64,000 nucleotides of DNA, from the NCBI RefSeq assembly GCF_002906855.1, contig NZ_MINI01000028.1:2480001-2544000 (forward strand), in the 5' to 3' direction. Both the position numbers and the translations under genes were made by a program. Each line of letters starts with the position of its first letter. Position 1 is the stretch's first letter. The DNA is from Pseudomonas putida (GTDB lineage Bacteria > Pseudomonadota > Gammaproteobacteria > Pseudomonadales > Pseudomonadaceae). Below are positions 46,643-57,237 of the stretch, in pieces. Below the pieces are notes generated by a model. That model did no database searches. It was not told where the DNA came from and saw nothing but the letters and a program-made list of their open reading frames with translations.

Positions 46643-47566
46643 TCAAGTCAAACCACCAAAGCGCTTGTAGAAGTTATCGTTCACATCGGGCAGCGGCCCA
46701 TCGGCGGTTTCCAGAGCGCTGTTAAGCCAGCTTTCCGCCTTGGCGCAGACCAGCCGATACAGGTTGCGGCACAGCTGACGGGCGGCACGGCCCTCCCAGT
46801 CGCCGGGCAGCAGCTCGTCCGGCAGTTGCGGGTCGCGCAGCAGCAAGCGGCGGTATTCGTGGATCAACAAGGTGCGCGCCAGGAAGCAATCCTGGGCATC
46901 GAGCTCGTCCTGCTCTTTCAGGCTCTGCCACAACGGCCGGAACAGCTGGATGAACTCGCTGTACTGCTGGCCAAGCTCGTCGATACGCCAACTTTCACGC
47001 ACCTGGGCGCGCATGGCCTTGGAGGCCAGCACTTCCTGGGTATGGGTTTCGAAAACAATACTGTCGTCGCTGGCCGCCAGCTCGCGCAAGGTGGCGGCCA
47101 GGTCACTGCGATCGGCCCGCGGGCAGCCCAGCAGGTTCGGCGCCATGGCACCAAAGCCCTGCCACTCCAGCTCTTCGCGCACGGCCTTGCGCTTGCCGGC
47201 GTCGAGCTGAGATAACAGCACCAGCGTCCAGGCACCGTCCCAGGCCGGTTGGCTTGGGCTGTACACGCGCTTGAAGGCCTTTTCGAAACGCCGCCGCCCG
47301 GTGCCGGTCAGGCTGTAGTAACTGCGCCGCCCCACCTTCTCGGCGGTCAGCCAGTCTTCCTTGGTCAGGCGGAAGATCGAGGTACGAATCAGCCGTTCGT
47401 TGATGCCGATCGGCTCCAGCAAGTTGATCAGGCTGCCCAGCCAGACCGTGCCGCCGTGGGGCTCGATGGCATCACCGTAGAGGGTGATGATCAGCGAGCT
47501 GGCGCGGATCGGAGTCTGCTCCTGAAAGCGGGTGATCAGGTTGTTCAGCGGAACGAGGTTGCTCAT
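46643..47566 (-). CDS. paaX: Phenylacetate catabolism repressor PaaX
   Basis: 307 residues, normal length. The N-terminal winged helix has 'RASSLIITLYGDAIEPHGG', 'LIRTSIFRLTKEDWLTAEKV' and 'SYYSLTGTGRRRFEKAFKRV'. The C-terminal PaaX domain includes 'WTLVLLSQLDAGKRKAVREEL' and 'FLARTLLIHEYRRLLLRDPQ'. It represses paa promoters and is released by phenylacetyl-CoA. Candidate operators are annotated at 48269, 48373 and 55082. ATG at 47566 is the family start; it follows paaY by about 80 bases. Confidence 0.95.
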   Translation of the reverse strand: MSNLVPLNNLITRFQEQTPIRASSLIITLYGDAIEPHGGTVWLGSLINLLEPIGINERLIRTSIFRLTKEDWLTAEKVGRRSYYSLTGTGRRRFEKAFKRVYSPSQPAWDGAWTLVLLSQLDAGKRKAVREELEWQGFGAMAPNLLGCPRADRSDLAATLRELAASDDSIVFETHTQEVLASKAMRAQVRESWRIDELGQQYSEFIQLFRPLWQSLKEQDELDAQDCFLARTLLIHEYRRLLLRDPQLPDELLPGDWEGRAARQLCRNLYRLVCAKAESWLNSALETADGPLPDVNDNFYKRFGGLT

Positions 47567-47643
47567 GGACGAACTGCGCACATTGAAAGCACCGACTATA
47601 CCTGTGCGACAGGTCGCCTGACCATGGCGCGACGCAGCGATGC

Positions 47644-48243
47644 TCATGCGCCCGCCTCGCCTTTGGGCCTGAAGCCGCCGTCATCCATGCGCGGGCGCTG
47701 TGCTTCGGGGGCGGTCAGCGGTGGGCATTCCACCATCGTTGCCATACAGCGCTGGCTCAAGTGCTGGTACTCGGCAGTGCCGCGCTGCTTCCAGCTCAGT
47801 TCCTGCTCGGTCAGCGGGCGCTTGACCTGGGCTGGCGCCCCCATCACCAGGCTCTGTTCGGGGCATTCGAAGCCCGCTTTGACAAACGCAGTGGCGCCGA
47901 CGATGCAGCGTGGCGCTATGTGCGCGCCGTCCATGACCACGGCATTCATGCCGACCAGGGCGTCTTCACCCACGCGGCAGCCATGCAGCACCGCGCCGTG
48001 GCCGACATGGCCATTGCGCTCGATCACCGTGTCACCGCCCGGGAAGCCATGCATGACGCAGGTGTCCTGCAGGTTGGCGCCCTCTTCCAGCACGATCCGC
48101 CCGAAGTCGCCGCGCAGGGATGCCAGCGGGCCAACGTAGCAGCGCGGGCCGACGATGACGTCACCAATCAGCACGGCACTCGGGTGCACATAAGCAGTGG
48201 GGTCGACCACCGGAGTAAGGCCATCGAGGCGATAGCAAGGCAT
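47644..48243 (-). CDS. paaY: PaaY, gamma-carbonic-anhydrase-like thioesterase/regulator
   Basis: 199 residues with left-handed beta-helix hexapeptide repeats ('VIVGPRCYVGPLASLRGDFG', 'NGHVGHGAVLHGCRVGEDAL', 'APRCIVGATAFVKAGF') and metal-ligand His in 'DTCVMHGFPG' and 'NGHVGHG'. PaaY is reported to be a thioesterase that prevents dead-end CoA esters and to support paa induction. First gene of the paaYX transcript; divergent from paaF. Confidence 0.94.
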   Translation of the reverse strand: MPCYRLDGLTPVVDPTAYVHPSAVLIGDVIVGPRCYVGPLASLRGDFGRIVLEEGANLQDTCVMHGFPGGDTVIERNGHVGHGAVLHGCRVGEDALVGMNAVVMDGAHIAPRCIVGATAFVKAGFECPEQSLVMGAPAQVKRPLTEQELSWKQRGTAEYQHLSQRCMATMVECPPLTAPEAQRPRMDDGGFRPKGEAGA

Positions 48244-48268
48244 GTCTTTGCTCCATTAATTTAGCTAT

Positions 48269-48288
48269 TGATACAGTTTTATGTATCA
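48269..48288. promoter_or_regulatory. Candidate PaaX operator at the paaY promoter
   Basis: Perfect palindrome TGATACA-GTTTTA-TGTATCA, 26 bases before the paaY start codon. The half-site GATACA recurs at the paaF and paaA promoters. The PaaX assignment is by context. Confidence 0.65.
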
Positions 48289-48372
48289 CAACATGATGCA
48301 CTGCAGAACCAAGCATAAGCCGCATGCAAGCTGCTTCTCAGCCATGGCGTCATAGCAGTCAACATAAGACGA

Positions 48373-48410
48373 GATACACAAAAATACAATTACTATTGCG
48401 TTGATGTATC
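48373..48410. promoter_or_regulatory. Candidate PaaX operator pair upstream of paaF
   Basis: GATACA at 48373-48378 and TGTATC at 48405-48410 form a widely spaced inverted pair. A -10-like TATACT follows at 48421-48426. The pair lies about 110 bases before paaF. Confidence 0.5.
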
Positions 48411-48522
48411 GCATGGTGCTTATACTGATTGCACCTGGGCAGGCTCCCGTGCCACCCCTGCAAACAATTCCAATAAATGCCGGCCTCCCGAAGTGCCGTG
48501 CGAGCAGCCTGAGGACCCCGAC

Positions 48523-49296
48523 ATGCCTCGTTTCATCGATGTGCAGGCCCCTGAACAGGGCGTTCGCCTGCTCACCCTGCAGCGCCCGGAAGCGCTCAAC
48601 GCCCTGTGCACCGAATTGCTGGAGGAGCTGGCCAGCGCCCTCGCCGACGCAGAGGCCGACCCCGCTGCCCGTGCCGTGGTCATCACCGGCAGCCGCAAGG
48701 CCTTTGCCGCTGGCGCCGACATCCGCGAGATGGCCGAGCGCGACCTGGTCGGCATCCTCAATGATCCCCGTGTCGCCCACTGGCAACGCATCGCGGCGTT
48801 TTCCAAACCCTTGATCGCCGCGGTAAACGGCTACGCCCTCGGCGGTGGCTGCGAGCTTGTGATGTGCGCCGACATCGTGATTGCCGGCGAAGACGCCCGT
48901 TTCGGTCAGCCCGAGATCAACCTCGGCATCATGCCGGGCGCGGGTGGCACCCAACGCCTGTTGCGGGCCGTGGGCAAGCCACTGGCCATGCAGATGGTCC
49001 TGACCGGTGAGGCCATCACTGCCCGCCATGCCTTGCAGGCCGGCCTGATCAGCGAAATCACCCAACCCGAACTGGCCGTCGAGCGTGCGCTGCAGGTTGC
49101 CCGCAGCATCGCCGCCAAGGCACCGCTGGCCGTACGCCTGGCCAAGGAAGCACTGCTCAAGGCTGGCGACACCGACCTGGCCAGCGGCCTGCGCTTCGAG
49201 CGCCATGCCTTCACCGTGCTGGCCGGCACCACCGACCGTGACGAAGGCATCCTCGCCTTCCAGGAAAAACGCCCGGCGCAGTTCAAAGGCTGCTGA
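48523..49296 (+). CDS. paaF: 2,3-dehydroadipyl-CoA hydratase PaaF
   Basis: 257 residues of the crotonase fold. Oxyanion-hole segments 'ITGSRKAFAAGADIREM' and 'VNGYALGGGCELVMCADI', plus catalytic Glu region 'FGQPEINLGIMPGAGGTQRL' with both Glu, are intact. It hydrates 2,3-dehydroadipyl-CoA to 3-hydroxyadipyl-CoA. Begins the catabolic operon; a longer upstream frame was rejected because MPRFIDV is the family start. Confidence 0.94.
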   Translation: MPRFIDVQAPEQGVRLLTLQRPEALNALCTELLEELASALADAEADPAARAVVITGSRKAFAAGADIREMAERDLVGILNDPRVAHWQRIAAFSKPLIAAVNGYALGGGCELVMCADIVIAGEDARFGQPEINLGIMPGAGGTQRLLRAVGKPLAMQMVLTGEAITARHALQAGLISEITQPELAVERALQVARSIAAKAPLAVRLAKEALLKAGDTDLASGLRFERHAFTVLAGTTDRDEGILAFQEKRPAQFKGC

Positions 49297-49334
49297 GCCG
49301 CCCACTTCCCATCGACTGATCGAGCGAGTCCGTC

Positions 49335-50126
49335 ATGACTTTCGAGCACATTGTGTTTTCCATCGAGGACGGCGTGGCCTTCCTCGCGCTGAACCGCCCC
49401 GAGCAGCTGAACAGCTTCAACACGCAGATGCACCTGGAAGTGCGCGAAGCCCTCAAGCAGGTCCGCCAGAGCAGCGAGGCCCGGGTATTGCTGCTGACCG
49501 GTGAAGGCCGAGGCTTCTGCGCCGGCCAGGACCTGTCCGATCGCAACGTGGCGCCCGGCGCGCAAATGCCGGACCTGGGCGAGTCCATCGACAAATTCTA
49601 CAACCCGCTGGTGCGCACCCTGCGCGACCTGCCGCTGCCGGTCATCTGCGCCGTCAATGGCGTGGCCGCCGGTGCCGGCGCCAACATTCCGCTGGCCTGC
49701 GACCTGGTGCTGGCCGCCCGCTCAGCCAGCTTCATCCAGGCGTTCTGCAAGATCGGCCTGGTGCCGGACTCTGGCGGTACCTGGCTGTTGCCACGGCTGG
49801 TTGGCATGGCGCGGGCCAAGGCGCTGGCCATGCTTGGTGAGCGCCTGAGCGCAGAGCAGGCCGAGCGCTGGGGCTTGATCCACCGTGTCGTAGACGATGC
49901 CGAGCTGCGTGACGAAGCCCTTGCCCTCGCTCGCCACCTGGCCAGCCAGCCGACTTACGGCCTGGCCCTGATCAAACGCAGCCTCAACGCCAGCTTCGAC
50001 AATGGTTTCGACCAGCAGCTGGAGCTTGAGCGCGACCTGCAACGGCTGGCAGGGCGCAGCGAGGATTACCGCGAAGGCGTGAGCGCCTTCATGAGCAAGC
50101 GCACGCCTGCATTCAAGGGCCGCTGA
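49335..50126 (+). CDS. paaG: Ring-1,2-epoxyphenylacetyl-CoA isomerase PaaG
   Basis: 263 residues, crotonase fold. 'LLTGEGRGFCAGQDLSDRNV' has the PaaG-typical GQDL text, and 'VNGVAAGAGANIPLACDLVLAA' the second oxyanion segment. 'KIGLVPDSGGTWLLPRLVG' has Asp where hydratases have the second Glu, as expected for an isomerase. It converts the ring epoxide to oxepin-CoA. The next gene starts two bases after its stop. Confidence 0.95.
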   Translation: MTFEHIVFSIEDGVAFLALNRPEQLNSFNTQMHLEVREALKQVRQSSEARVLLLTGEGRGFCAGQDLSDRNVAPGAQMPDLGESIDKFYNPLVRTLRDLPLPVICAVNGVAAGAGANIPLACDLVLAARSASFIQAFCKIGLVPDSGGTWLLPRLVGMARAKALAMLGERLSAEQAERWGLIHRVVDDAELRDEALALARHLASQPTYGLALIKRSLNASFDNGFDQQLELERDLQRLAGRSEDYREGVSAFMSKRTPAFKGR

Positions 50127-50128
50127 CC

Positions 50129-51646
50129 ATGAGCGCACTGAACAGCAAAGCCCTGGTGGCGGTTATCGGCGCAGGCGCCATGGGGGCTGGTATTGCCCAG
50201 GTCGCGGCCCAGGCCGGCCACCCGGTAAAGCTCTATGACAACCGTCCTGGCGCCGCGGCCCAGGCAGTCGCCGGTATCGACCGCCAGCTCGGGCGCCTGG
50301 TGGAAAAAGGCAAACTGCAGCCAGAAGCACGTGAAACCATCAGCGCACGCCTGCAGCCGGTCGAGGCGATCGAAACCCTGACCGACGCCCGCCTGGTGAT
50401 CGAGGCCATCATCGAGAACCTGCAGGTAAAACAGCAGTTGCTGCAGCAACTGGAAGGCCTGTGCGCCGAGGACTGCATCCTCGCCAGCAATACCTCGTCG
50501 CTGTCGATCACCAGCCTCGCGGCCGGCCTGCAGCGGCCGCAACAGGTGGTCGGCATGCACTTCTTCAATCCGGCGCCGTTGATGGCGCTGGTGGAGATCG
50601 TGTCCGGCCTGGCAACCGCGCCTGCTATCGCCAGCACGCTCTATGACACCGCCAAAGCCTGGGGCAAGAAGCCCGTGCACACGCGTTCCACCCCCGGTTT
50701 CATCGTCAACCGCGTGGCCCGGCCGTTCTATGCCGAAAGCCTGCGCCTGCTGCAGGAAGGCGCTGCCGACTGCGCGACGCTGGATGCTCTGCTACGTGAT
50801 GCCGGCGGCTTTCGCATGGGTGCGTTCGAACTGACCGACCTGATCGGCCACGACGTCAACTACGCTGTTACCTGCTCGGTATTCGATGCCTTTTATGGCG
50901 ACTTCCGCTTCCAGCCCTCGCTGGTGCAGAAAGAGTTGGTGGATGCCGGGCGCCTGGGGCGCAAGAGCGGCCAAGGTTTCTACAGCTATGCCGAGGGCGC
51001 CGAACGCCCGCCGGCTGCGCAACTGCGCAGCCAGGCCAGCGCCGAATGCTGCGTGGTCGAGGGCAACCTGGGCGCCCTGCAGCCGCTGGTTGCGCGCTTG
51101 CGTGACAGCGGCCTGGCCATCACCGAGCGGGCCGGCAACGGCCTGCTGCGTGTCGGTGATGCCACCCTGGCCCTGTCCGACGGCCGCCTGGCCAGTCAGC
51201 GTGCCCGTGAAGAGGGCCTGCGCAACCTGGTGCTGGTCGACCTTGCGCTGGATTACCAGGCCGCCACACGCATTGCCATCAGCTGGTCGGCCGACACCAC
51301 GGCCGAGGCGCGCGAGCAGGCAGTGGCGCTGTTACAACACGCCGGCCTGCAAGTGACCGGCATCGCCGACCTGCCTGGCCTGGTGGTGCTGCGCACGGTT
51401 GTCATGCTCGCCAACGAAGCAGCCGATGCGGTGCTGCAGGGCGTCGGCAGCGCCGCAGACATCGACCTGGCCATGTGTGCCGGGGTCAATTACCCCCGTG
51501 GCCCGTTGGCCTGGGCCGAGCAGCTTGGCGTCGGTTACACCTTGCGCGTGCTGGAAAACCTGCAGGCCAGCTACGGCGAAAGCCGCTACCGGCCTTCCCT
51601 GCTGCTGCGCCGCAGCGCCGAACAAGGAGCGAACCTGCATGACTGA
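50129..51646 (+). CDS. paaH: 3-hydroxyadipyl-CoA dehydrogenase PaaH
   Basis: 505 residues. N-terminal NAD-binding 'VIGAGAMGAGIAQVAAQAGH' and 3HCDH motifs 'NTSSLSITSLAAGLQRPQ' and 'GMHFFNPAPLMALVEIVSG' are followed by a 3HCDH C-terminal domain and a second partial copy (about 410-490, 'GVNYPRGPLAWAEQLGVGYT'), as in long PaaH/PaaC proteins. It oxidises 3-hydroxyadipyl-CoA to 3-oxoadipyl-CoA. It overlaps paaI by eight bases. Confidence 0.95.
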   Translation: MSALNSKALVAVIGAGAMGAGIAQVAAQAGHPVKLYDNRPGAAAQAVAGIDRQLGRLVEKGKLQPEARETISARLQPVEAIETLTDARLVIEAIIENLQVKQQLLQQLEGLCAEDCILASNTSSLSITSLAAGLQRPQQVVGMHFFNPAPLMALVEIVSGLATAPAIASTLYDTAKAWGKKPVHTRSTPGFIVNRVARPFYAESLRLLQEGAADCATLDALLRDAGGFRMGAFELTDLIGHDVNYAVTCSVFDAFYGDFRFQPSLVQKELVDAGRLGRKSGQGFYSYAEGAERPPAAQLRSQASAECCVVEGNLGALQPLVARLRDSGLAITERAGNGLLRVGDATLALSDGRLASQRAREEGLRNLVLVDLALDYQAATRIAISWSADTTAEAREQAVALLQHAGLQVTGIADLPGLVVLRTVVMLANEAADAVLQGVGSAADIDLAMCAGVNYPRGPLAWAEQLGVGYTLRVLENLQASYGESRYRPSLLLRRSAEQGANLHD

Positions 51647-52094
51647 CCTGCAGCGTAATCCCACTGAGCTGGCCCAAGCCTGTGCCGACGCCCTGTATTC
51701 CCGCGATCAGGCCACACAAGGCCTGGGCATCACCTTGCTCGACATAGGCCCCGGCCGGGCGCGCCTGAGCATGACTGTGCGCGCCGACATGCTGCAGGGC
51801 CATGGCACCTGCCATGGCGGCTTCCTGTTCGCCCTGGCCGACTCGGCCTTCGCCTTTGCCTGCAACAGCCAGGACAAGGCCACGGTCGCCCAGGGCTGCA
51901 GTATCGACTACATCGCCGCAGCGCTGCCGGGCGACCTGCTCGTCGCTTCGGCCATCGAACTCAGCCGTAAAGGCCGTACCGGCGTGTATGACGTGCGCAT
52001 CGAAAACCAGCGCGGCGAGCTGATCGCCCTGTTCCGCGGCAAATCCTACCAAGTGCGCGGCACCGTGCTCGCGCAGGAGACCCCAGATGATTGA
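51639..52094 (+). CDS. paaI: Hydroxyphenylacetyl-CoA thioesterase PaaI
   Basis: 151 residues, hotdog fold. 'GHGTCHGGFLFALADSAFAFA' carries the conserved His-Gly-Gly and catalytic Asp; 'SIDYIAAALPGDLLVA' and 'GVYDVRIENQRGELIALFRG' complete the fold. It clears dead-end CoA esters from the pathway. AAGGAG 9 bases before the ATG lies inside paaH. Confidence 0.94.
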   Translation: MTDLQRNPTELAQACADALYSRDQATQGLGITLLDIGPGRARLSMTVRADMLQGHGTCHGGFLFALADSAFAFACNSQDKATVAQGCSIDYIAAALPGDLLVASAIELSRKGRTGVYDVRIENQRGELIALFRGKSYQVRGTVLAQETPDD

Positions 52095-53307
52095 AGCCAA
52101 GCCCCTCGATGCCCTGATCATCGATGCCGTGCGCACCCCCATCGGCCGTTACGGCGGCGCATTGAGCAGCGTCCGTGCCGACGACCTGGCTGCTGTGCCG
52201 ATCAAGGCCCTGATCGCACGCCACCCGGAGCTGGACTGGCAGGCCATCGACGATGTGATCCTCGGCTGCGCCAACCAGGCCGGTGAAGACAACCGCAACG
52301 TTGCGCGCATGGCCGGCCTGCTGGCTGGGCTGCCGATCAGCGTGCCGGGCACCACCATCAACCGTCTGTGCGGCTCGGGCCTGGACGCCATCGGCAATGC
52401 CGCCCGCGCCCTGCGCTGTGGCGAGGCCGGGCTGATGCTGGCCGGTGGCGTCGAGTCGATGTCGCGCGCGCCGTTCGTCATAGGTAAGTCGGAGCAAGCG
52501 TTCGGCCGCAGCGCCGAGCTGTTCGACACCACCATCGGCTGGCGTTTCGTCAATAAACTGATGAAGGCCGAGTACGGCATCGACTCGATGCCTGAAACCG
52601 CAGAGAACGTCGCTGAGCAGTTTGGCATCTCCCGTGCCGACCAAGACGCCTTTGCCTTGCGCAGCCAGCACAAGGCGGCAGCCGCCCAGGCCAATGGCCG
52701 CCTGGCTCAGGAGATCGTGCCGGTCGAGATCGCCCAGCGCAAAGCCCCGGCCATCCGTGTCGAGCAGGACGAGCACCCGCGTGCCGATACTACCCTGGAA
52801 CAGCTGGCGAAGCTGGGCACGCCGTTTCGCCAGGGCGGCAGCGTCACGGCCGGCAACGCTTCCGGCGTCAATGACGGCGCCTGCGCCCTGCTGCTGGCCA
52901 GCAGCGCGGCTGCCCACCGCCACGGCCTCAAGGCCCGAGGGCGTATCGTCGGCATGGCCGTTGCCGGCGTCGAGCCACGCATCATGGGCATCGGCCCGGT
53001 ACCGGCAACCTGCAAGGTGCTGGAGCTGACCGGCCTGGCGCTGGCCGACATGGACGTCATCGAGCTCAACGAAGCCTTCGCCGCCCAAGGCCTCGCCGTG
53101 CTGCGTGAACTGGGCCTGGCCGACGACGACCCGCGGGTCAACCCCAATGGCGGCGCCATCGCCCTGGGCCACCCGCTGGGCATGAGCGGTGCGCGGCTGG
53201 TCACCACGGCCTTGCACCAGCTTGAACATACCAGCGGCCGCTATGCCCTGTGCACCATGTGCATCGGCGTTGGCCAAGGCATTGCCATGGTCATCGAGCG
53301 TCTCTGA
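52087..53307 (+). CDS. paaJ: 3-oxoadipyl-CoA thiolase PaaJ
   Basis: 406 residues. The nucleophile Cys lies in '[20 protein letters not shown]', with '[15 protein letters not shown]', then His in '[20 protein letters not shown]' and the second Cys in '[14 protein letters not shown]'. It splits 3-oxoadipyl-CoA into succinyl-CoA and acetyl-CoA, the last step of the pathway, and also acts earlier on 3-oxo-5,6-dehydrosuberyl-CoA. Overlaps paaI by eight bases. Confidence 0.95.
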   Translation: MIEAKPLDALIIDAVRTPIGRYGGALSSVRADDLAAVPIKALIARHPELDWQAIDDVILGCANQAGEDNRNVARMAGLLAGLPISVPGTTINRLCGSGLDAIGNAARALRCGEAGLMLAGGVESMSRAPFVIGKSEQAFGRSAELFDTTIGWRFVNKLMKAEYGIDSMPETAENVAEQFGISRADQDAFALRSQHKAAAAQANGRLAQEIVPVEIAQRKAPAIRVEQDEHPRADTTLEQLAKLGTPFRQGGSVTAGNASGVNDGACALLLASSAAAHRHGLKARGRIVGMAVAGVEPRIMGIGPVPATCKVLELTGLALADMDVIELNEAFAAQGLAVLRELGLADDDPRVNPNGGAIALGHPLGMSGARLVTTALHQLEHTSGRYALCTMCIGVGQGIAMVIERL

Positions 53308-53370
53308 CCAAAGGCTTGTTACCGAACGCGACGCCGCCCATATATGCTGCGTCCATGACACTCACGATAA

Positions 53371-53392
53371 GCCGCTTGCCCTGGCAAGCGGC
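53371..53392. promoter_or_regulatory. Perfect hairpin between paaJ and paaK
   Basis: GCCGCTTGCC-CT-GGCAAGCGGC, ten perfect base pairs with a two-base loop, no T-run. It could act as an mRNA stabiliser or processing site within the operon. Confidence 0.5.
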
Positions 53393-53421
53393 CGACGTAC
53401 AAGAACAATTCGAGTGAAGCC

Positions 53422-54741
<1,320 letters not shown>

Positions 54742-54759
54742 GTCATCGGCTGCCTTTTC

Positions 54760-54788
54760 GGCCCCGGCATTGTCCGGGGTTTTTTTTG
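54760..54788 (+). terminator. Rho-independent terminator after paaK
   Basis: CCCCGG / CCGGGG stem with a six-base loop followed by eight T. It separates the paaF-K and paaA-E transcripts. Confidence 0.9.
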
Positions 54789-54810
54789 CCTGTACGCCTT
54801 GAGTTTTGTG

Positions 54811-55053
54811 GCGCCTATGAGATCGAGCGCCGCCCGCGCGGCGCTTCGCGGGGCAAGCCCGCTCCTACATTTGTTTCGGGCCAATATCTCCTGCATCCAT
54901 TGGCACGCGGCCCCTTGTTCGTACGACGCGATATCGAGCCATGCACCAAGGGGTACGCGCGCCAATGGCACAGGCTTTACTGGCCCGAAACAAATGTAGG
55001 AGCGGGCTTGCCCCGCGAAGCGCCGCGCGGGCGGCGCTCGATCTCCCAGGCGC
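54811..55053. repeat. Giant inverted repeat with nested palindrome (REP-type)
   Basis: Arms 54819-54883 and 54981-55045 are perfect 65-base inverted copies; including a two-base mismatch they extend outward to 73. Each arm contains the Pseudomonas REP-like 'GGGCAAGCCCGCTCCTACA'. The 97-base spacer holds a second, nearly perfect inverted repeat (54897-54917 with 54947-54968). The whole 243 bases could extrude as a long cruciform or RNA hairpin between paaK's terminator and the paaA promoter. Confidence 0.85.
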
Positions 55054-55081
55054 TGAAAATCCCCCGTCGAACCCTCAAAGC

Positions 55082-55145
55082 GATACACAAATCTTATTTG
55101 ATACACATAAAACTGTTTGACGTTATGTTTTGTATCGCTTACAAA
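55082..55145 (+). promoter_or_regulatory. paaA promoter with candidate PaaX sites
   Basis: A possible -35 TTGACG (55117-55122) and -10 TACAAA (55140-55145) are 17 bases apart. GATACA occurs at 55082 and 55100, and TGTATC at 55131 inside the spacer, so a bound PaaX dimer would cover the promoter. Confidence 0.6.
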
Positions 55146-55173
55146 TGACTCATGCCTTAGCAGGAGTCGGAAC

Positions 55174-56163
55174 ATGTACGCACAGCTAGTGGAAACCGGA
55201 GTCAAGCGCGTCAAGTCGCTGGATGAGATGTCGCCCGAAGAGCGCAACTTCCAGGAAAAGATCGACGCCGAAATCAAGATCGAAGCCAAGAACTGGATGC
55301 CCGAGGCCTACCGCCAGACCCTGATCCGGCAGATCTCCCAGCACGCCCACTCGGAAATCGTCGGCATGCTGCCTGAAGGCAACTGGGTCACCCGTGCCCC
55401 CAGCCTCAAGCGCAAGCTGCAACTGATGGCCAAGATCCAGGACGAAGCCGGCCACGGCCTGTACCTGTACAGCGCCATGGAAACCCTCGGCGCCGACCGC
55501 GACGAGGAAGTCGCCAAGCTGCACAGCGGCAAGGCCAAGTATTCGAGCATCTTCAACTACCCGACCCTGAGCTGGGCCGACATGGGCGCCGTGGGCTGGC
55601 TGGTCGATGGCGCTGCCATCGTCAACCAGGTGGTGCTGCAGCGCACCTCCTACGGCCCCTACTCCCGCGCCATGATCCGCATCTGCAAGGAAGAGAGCTT
55701 TCACCAGCGCCAGGGCTACGAACTGCTGCTGACCATGATGCGCGAGGGTACCCAGGCGCAGAAGGACATGGTCCAGGACGCCATCAACCGCCTCTGGTGG
55801 CCGGCGCTGATGATGTTCGGCCCGAGCGACGAGCACTCCCCCAACAGCGCCCAGTCGATGGCCTGGAAGATCAAGCGCCAGACCAACGACGAGCTGCGCC
55901 AGCGTTTCATCGACCAGACCGTGCCCCAGCTCGAGCTGCTCGGCTGCACCGCTCCCGACCCGGACCTGAAGTGGAACGCCGAGCGCGGCCACTACGACTT
56001 CGGCGAAATCCAGTGGGATGAGTTCTACGAAGTCATCAAGGGCAACGGCCCGTGCAATCAGGAACGCGTCGCCACCCGGCGCAAGGCCATCGAGGATGGC
56101 GCCTGGGTACGCGAAGCGGCCGTGGCCTATGCACGCAAGCAACAGAACAAGAACGCCGCCTGA
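55174..56163 (+). CDS. paaA: 1,2-phenylacetyl-CoA epoxidase catalytic subunit PaaA
   Basis: 329 residues. The ferritin-like di-iron core has Glu and ExxH ligands in '[20 protein letters not shown]' and '[20 protein letters not shown]', with '[17 protein letters not shown]' near the start. It inserts oxygen into the ring of phenylacetyl-CoA. Start at 55174 (AGGAG 9 bases upstream), not the longer frame from 55117, which runs through the promoter. Confidence 0.97.
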   Translation: MYAQLVETGVKRVKSLDEMSPEERNFQEKIDAEIKIEAKNWMPEAYRQTLIRQISQHAHSEIVGMLPEGNWVTRAPSLKRKLQLMAKIQDEAGHGLYLYSAMETLGADRDEEVAKLHSGKAKYSSIFNYPTLSWADMGAVGWLVDGAAIVNQVVLQRTSYGPYSRAMIRICKEESFHQRQGYELLLTMMREGTQAQKDMVQDAINRLWWPALMMFGPSDEHSPNSAQSMAWKIKRQTNDELRQRFIDQTVPQLELLGCTAPDPDLKWNAERGHYDFGEIQWDEFYEVIKGNGPCNQERVATRRKAIEDGAWVREAAVAYARKQQNKNAA

Positions 56164-56188
56164 GCGGCGATTGATGCGGAGATCGAAA

Positions 56189-56470
56189 ATGTCTGTCTGG
56201 ACCCTCTACGAAGTGTTCGTGCGCAGCAAGCACGGCCTTAACCACAAGCATGTCGGCAGCGTGCATGCCGCCGACGCCGCCATGGCCATCGAGAACGCCC
56301 GCGAGCTGTACACCCGCCGCAGCGAAGGCGTGAGCCTGTGGGTGGTGCCGTCGGCACTGATCACCGCCTCCTCGCCCGACGAGAAAGACCCGCTGTTCGC
56401 CCCTTCGGACGACAAGGTCTATCGCCATGCCAGCTTCTACGAACTGCCCGACGAAGTCGGGCACATGTGA
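56189..56470 (+). CDS. paaB: Phenylacetyl-CoA epoxidase subunit PaaB
   Basis: 93 residues. 'WTLYEVFVRSKHGLNHKHVG' and 'AMAIENARELYTRRSEGVSL' are typical; the end is 'FYELPDEVGHM'. PaaB is an essential small subunit bridging PaaA-PaaC dimers, with no metal site. It sits 25 bases after paaA with GGAG upstream. Confidence 0.95.
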   Translation: MSVWTLYEVFVRSKHGLNHKHVGSVHAADAAMAIENARELYTRRSEGVSLWVVPSALITASSPDEKDPLFAPSDDKVYRHASFYELPDEVGHM

Positions 56471-56478
56471 GGTTGGCC

Positions 56479-57237
56479 ATGCACAAGCACGATCTGATCC
56501 CGTATTTGCTGCTGCTTGGCGACAGTGCCCTGATCCAGGGCCAGCGCCTGTGCGAATGGTGCGGCCATGCGCCGGCACTGGAAGAAGAACTGGCGTTGAT
56601 GAACGTCGGCCTTGACCTGGTGGGCCAGGCGCGCAACTGGCTGGAGTACGCCGCCGAGCTGCTGGATGACGGCCGCGACGCCGATGTCCTGGCGTTCCGC
56701 CGCGACGAGCGCGCATTCCGCAACCTGCTGCTGGTCGAGCAACCCAATGGCGACTTCGCCGTGACCATGACCAAGCAGTTCCTTTACGACGCCTGGCACC
56801 AAGCCGTGCTGCAGGGCCTGGTCGAGTCGAGCGACGAACGTATCGCCGGCATTGCCGCCAAGGCCTTGAAAGAGGTCACCTATCACCTGCGCCGCTCCGC
56901 CGAATGGGTGCAGCGCCTGGGTGGCGGCACCGATGAAAGCCGCCGCCGCATGCTGGAAGCGATCCCTGCCGTGTGGCGCTTCACCGTCGAGCTCAGCGCC
57001 GGCAGCGACAACGAGGTGCAACTGGCACAGGCCGGCATTGCCGCCGCCCCCGCAGCGGTTGGTGCGGCCTGGCTGAAACAGGTGAGCGCGACTTTCGAAT
57101 CGGTCGAGCTGCCACTGCCCAAGGCTGCCAGCCACTTCTACCTGAACGGTCGCCAGGGCCTGCACACCGAACACCTGGGCCTGCTTTTGGCCGAGATGCA
57201 GTTCCTGCCAAGGGCCTACCCCGATGCAACCTGGTGA
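56479..57237 (+). CDS. paaC: Phenylacetyl-CoA epoxidase structural subunit PaaC
   Basis: 252 residues, ferritin-like but without a full metal set. 'ALMNVGLDLVGQARNWLEYA', 'LRRSAEWVQRLGGGTDESRR' and 'QGLHTEHLGLLLAEMQFLPR' are family text. It pairs with PaaA. The ATG begins 8 bases after paaB's stop; longer upstream frames are paaB shadows. It overlaps paaD by 14 bases. Confidence 0.95.
   Translation: MHKHDLIPYLLLLGDSALIQGQRLCEWCGHAPALEEELALMNVGLDLVGQARNWLEYAAELLDDGRDADVLAFRRDERAFRNLLLVEQPNGDFAVTMTKQFLYDAWHQAVLQGLVESSDERIAGIAAKALKEVTYHLRRSAEWVQRLGGGTDESRRRMLEAIPAVWRFTVELSAGSDNEVQLAQAGIAAAPAAVGAAWLKQVSATFESVELPLPKAASHFYLNGRQGLHTEHLGLLLAEMQFLPRAYPDATW

Noticed and set aside
51961..53361. 466-codon minus-strand open frame
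   Set aside because: Antisense to paaI and paaJ, which have full catalytic motifs; no domain on this strand.
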